Assembly: GCA_012511925.1 (NCBI GenBank)
Contig: JAAZFD010000020.1
Coordinates: forward strand, 1-7,348
DNA from: Clostridiales bacterium
Lineage (GTDB): Bacteria; Bacillota; Clostridia; Christensenellales; CAG-138
Direction: 5' to 3'
Length of the DNA: 7,348 bases
The first letter of the stretch is position 1; every line of letters starts with the position of its first letter. Below, one piece after another: positions 5,594 through 7,348 of the stretch. The notes under the pieces are model-generated. The model was not told the origin of the DNA. It saw only the letters and a program-made list of their open reading frames with translations, and made no database searches. Position numbers and translations under genes: made by a program.

Positions 5594-7348
5594 CTCAACA
5601 ATGTTTATTCACAACAGCAGGTAGAAATGGGCTTTGCGGCTTCTCCTCCACTTTTGCCACCACAGCACCACGGCTATGCGTTTGCTAACTGGATAGAGGA
5701 CTATTCGAATATCACAAGCGATTTAGATGTGCATTCGTCATGGAATTTGGTTACGTATTCGATTTTCTACGAATCAAACGGCGGAACACTTCCCCCCTCT
5801 TACCCCACTACCTATACGGTAGAAACCGAAACCTTTTTGCTGCCTATCCCTACAAGTGTTGGTTATAATTTCTTGGGTTGGACAGAAAACGAGCTTCCTA
5901 TAACTCAAATAGTAAAGGGTAGTTATGGCGACAAGAATTTATTTGCGCTTTGGAACCCTATTGTTTATACAATCAAATATAATCTTAATGGCGGAGAATT
6001 TCAGCTTATTCCGCATACAAGCTACACCATAGAAAGTGAAACATTTACGCTATTAGTACCAACTAAAAACGGCTATACCTTCGGCGGTTGGTTCGCAAAT
6101 GCCGAATTAAGCGGCGGTGCTGTAACAAAAATAGAAAAAGGCACAACAGGCAACAAGGAATTCTTTGCAAAGTGGAATAAAATCAACTATTCGATTACCT
6201 ATAATCTAAACGGCGGAGAGTTTTCCTCTCCCCCCATAAGCACTTATTCTATAGAAAGCGAAACATTCTCCCTGCCTATTCCCACAAGGCTTGGCTATAC
6301 ATTCAAGGGGAGGTACGACAATGCACAGCTAACAGGAGTTGCGATAGAATCCATTATAAAAGGCTCAACAGGTAACAAGGTTTTCTACGCTTCGTGGCAG
6401 GCAATAAATTATCAAATAAGTTATTACACTAATGGCGGCACGCTGCCCTTGGGTACTCTCACAAGCTACAACATAGAAAGCCCAATTATCTACCTGCCCT
6501 TGCCTACCAAGCTCGGCTATACATTTATGGGTTGGTATGATAATGCGAATCTTTTGGGCGATAAGGTGCTGTCTATTCCCACAGGCTCAACAGGCAACAA
6601 GAATTTCTATGCGAGATGGGAGTATGTGCAATACCTAATCACATACAATCTAAATGGGGGCAAAAACCCGATAGATGCACCTAATGGCTATAATATAGAC
6701 TCTAACTTTGCGCTTCCCACACCTACGAAAAACGGCTATGCTTTCGCTGGCTGGTATAGGAATGCCAACTTTTCAGGTGAAATTGTTACTAATATAAATA
6801 AGGGTACTACCGGCGACATTACGCTTTTTGCAAAGTGGACTATGGTAACCTATTCGATTCAATACGATTTAAGGGGCGGAGCTAATCCCCCTAATGCGCC
6901 AAAAAATTACACGATTGAAAGTGCAGACATAAATCTCCCAACACCCACAAGAAACGGCTATGATTTCTCCGGCTGGTACAGCAATCCACAGCTTTCAGGC
7001 GATAAGGTTGCAAAAATCGCTTCGGGTTCGTATGGCGATAAAACATTCTACGCTTCATGGACAGCCAAAACCTACAATATTACTTATGTTACGAATGGTG
7101 GAATACAATCTCCGTATTTCATAACAAGCTACACTATTGAAACTCCTACTTTCGCACTTCCTACAACATCAAAGCGTGGCTATATCTTCTCTGGATGGTA
7201 CAGGAATGCTGATTTTAGCGGAAATGCAGTTAGTGAGATTGTTTTAGGCTCAACAGGCGATATAACGCTTTATGCTAAGTGGACGGCAGAGGTTTACACG
7301 ATTTCGTATGTGCTTAACAACGGCATAAACCCCTCCGATGCGCCTAAA
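5594..7348 (+). CDS. surface protein, continuation in the same frame after the TAG: Listeria-Bacteroides (Flg_new-type) repeats, runs off the window
   Basis: The frame of the preceding gene continues for 585 codons without a stop and is truncated by the window end. The first part, to 5743, completes the module begun before the TAG (GYAFANW, DYSNITSDLDVHSSW). Seven full repeats and one partial repeat of about 74 residues follow. Each has Y.I.Y..NGG, Y.IE.., LP.PT, GY.F.GWY.N and a G(S/T)TG(N/D)...(F/Y)A.W ending. Such repeats occur in internalin-like and other cell-surface proteins, where they form extended stalks. The C-terminus and any wall anchor lie outside the window. If translated alone, the first ATG is 5627, with only a weak CAGGTAG before it, no signal peptide and a start inside a domain. 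This supports one interrupted gene rather than a separate one. Pseudogene, sequence error and stop-codon suppression all remain open. Confidence 0.82.
5744..7348 (+). repeat. tandem protein repeats of about 222 bases, seven full and one partial
   Basis: Units judged by the closing Trp codon: 5744-5953 (70 codons), 5954-6175, 6176-6397 and 6398-6619 (74 each), 6620-6838 (73), 6839-7060 and 7061-7282 (74 each), and 7283-7348 (cut by the window). The repeats are conserved in protein more than in DNA, so they are old duplications. The first unit is shorter, lacking the Y.NA.(L/F)SG part after GW. The third has GR in place of the nearly invariant GW. Confidence 0.9.

Noticed and set aside
5744..7348. 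Regularly spaced repeats as a CRISPR array or satellite
   Set aside because: The period is about 222 bases, always in frame and conserved at protein level with variable DNA; these are protein-domain repeats.
5594..7348. Frameshift as the cause of the split surface gene
   Set aside because: Frame is the same before and after the TAG, so only a single codon is affected.

Overview
The window looks like the chromosome of a low-GC, endospore-forming Firmicute of the class Clostridia. The main evidence is a full-length sporulation sigma factor SigG. Support comes from strong AGGAG-type ribosome binding sites, lipobox lipoproteins, and a large secreted protein built from Listeria-Bacteroides (Flg_new-type) repeats, which are common in gut and rumen clostridia. 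No tRNA, rRNA, CRISPR array or insertion sequence was seen. I cannot name the species.

Region 1 (73-3496, + strand) holds four closely spaced genes with gaps of 19, 24 and 21 bases, each with its own ribosome binding site. The first three encode small lipoproteins of one paralogous family of unknown function, each with the lipidated cysteine at residue 23. The fourth encodes a secreted subtilisin-family (S8) serine protease with a propeptide, a complete catalytic Asp/His/Ser set and a C-terminal ricin-like beta-trefoil domain. The layout suggests one transcription unit, ending at the hairpin at 3558-3582, in which cell-surface lipoproteins are made together with an exported protease.

Region 2 (3612-4394, - strand) is sigG, convergent with the protease and sharing the same terminator in the opposite direction. 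It is not directly downstream of sigE/spoIIGA as in the classical spoIIG layout; the gene next to its start is divergent.

Region 3 (4395-7348, + strand) starts with a textbook promoter (TTGACA, 17-base spacer, TATAAT) driving a large secreted surface protein. The protein has a signal peptide, an unrecognised N-terminal domain, a Thr/Pro/Glu-rich stalk, a Big_2 immunoglobulin-like domain, a partial repeat module, and then seven full plus one partial repeat of about 74 residues running off the window. The most striking feature is a single in-frame TAG at 5591-5593, inside a module. The same reading frame then stays open for 585 codons to the window edge. So this is one gene split by an amber codon: a recent nonsense mutation, a sequence error, or a suppressed or recoded codon. 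It is not two unrelated genes.
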